Assembly (NCBI GenBank): GCA_022605955.1
Contig: JAKCOZ010000007.1
Span: 34,264,991-34,328,990, forward strand
Source of the DNA: Rallus limicola
Lineage: Eukaryota > Chordata > Aves > Gruiformes > Rallidae
DNA length: 64,000 bases
Direction of reading: 5' to 3'
How positions within the stretch are numbered: position 1 is the first letter of the stretch; every line of letters starts with the position of its first letter. The notes under the pieces are model-generated. The model was given only the letters and a program-made list of their open reading frames with translations. It ran no database searches and was not told the origin of the DNA. Below are positions 63,564 to 64,000 of this stretch, piece by piece. The translations under genes and the position numbers were made by a program.

Positions 63564-64000
63564 CTGCAAAATAACAAACAACCTTCTTACAAATACATGG
63601 GCATCAACGTCAAAGCAGCACTGAAAAATTCACAGTCAGACCCACAGCGAAGTGCAGCGAGAGACTAAAATAAAAAGACAAGCCATGCCAAAACACTGTT
63701 TAGATTCAATGACACGTTCACCACATCTTTAACCATCTCAGCTGTGGGAATAGAAGCAACTTGACAATAGAATGACATGTATACTTATGTTTAAAAAAAA
63801 TATAGGAATAATCACTCCAGGATTTCTAATTTTAGGCACTGTTTAAAAAGAAAAGCATGAAATCCTATAATTAAGTAATATTTAACATTTGGTATTAAAA
63901 TTACTAGTAATTTATACAAGAATGAAATAGCTTTCTAGATGTTCTATTGCATAGGGATTTTTTTTTGCCCTCCAGGACATCCCATACAATTTTTTTTAAT
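63564..64000 (-). other. ASAP1: ASAP1 intron, partial
   Basis: The sequence upstream of the proline-rich exon up to the window edge is intron (acceptor polypyrimidine tract and TTTTGCAG at its left end). The rest of ASAP1 lies beyond the window. Confidence 0.8.

Overview
This window is vertebrate nuclear DNA, most likely from a bird. Coding sequence is split into short exons with GT-AG introns, there are two CpG islands, and the only abundant interspersed repeat is the CR1 LINE. At least 13 CR1 pieces are visible, most ending in the ATTCTRTGATTCTRTG-type 3' end typical of avian CR1. The species cannot be told from the sequence. Nothing prokaryotic is present: no operons, CRISPR array or insertion sequences, and no RNA gene was recognised.

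The one protein-coding gene that can be read with confidence is the 3' end of ASAP1 (Arf GTPase-activating protein with SH3, ankyrin and PH domains 1), on the minus strand. Six coding exons were joined by hand with matching phases: 63402-63563, 60513-60579, 57693-57751, 54883-55385, 50100-50222 and 48205-48279. They encode the proline-rich region, the (D/E)LPPKP repeat block, a PxPxPR motif and the C-terminal SH3 domain, which is split over the last two exons. The 3' UTR probably runs from 48204 to about 45.6 kb. Upstream exons (BAR, PH, ArfGAP, ankyrin) lie beyond the right edge.

Left of ASAP1 there is a CpG island at about 38.5-39.8 kb, containing a TATAAAAGG box on the plus strand and a good splice donor on the minus strand. 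A second CpG island at about 17.9-19.1 kb has NRF1-like and YY1-like sites and a minus-strand GTGAGT donor. In amniotes the gene downstream of ASAP1 on the same strand is CYRIB (FAM49B), which has several non-coding first exons. I therefore infer that one or both islands are CYRIB promoters and that 1-18.5 kb is CYRIB 5' intron. No CYRIB coding exon is in the window, so this is synteny-based inference.

The rest is non-coding. 1-7 kb has four minus-oriented CR1 fragments. About 6.9-33.1 kb has no transposon I can recognise apart from simple repeats. 40-45 kb has several CR1 pieces, including a long one (41.6-42.8 kb) with broken reverse-transcriptase remnants. ASAP1 introns carry five CR1 copies, all antisense to the gene. 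No new biological system was found. The points most worth checking are the two promoter islands, a 45-bp tandem repeat in the second island, the ASAP1 repeat block, and a microsatellite next to the ASAP1 stop codons.
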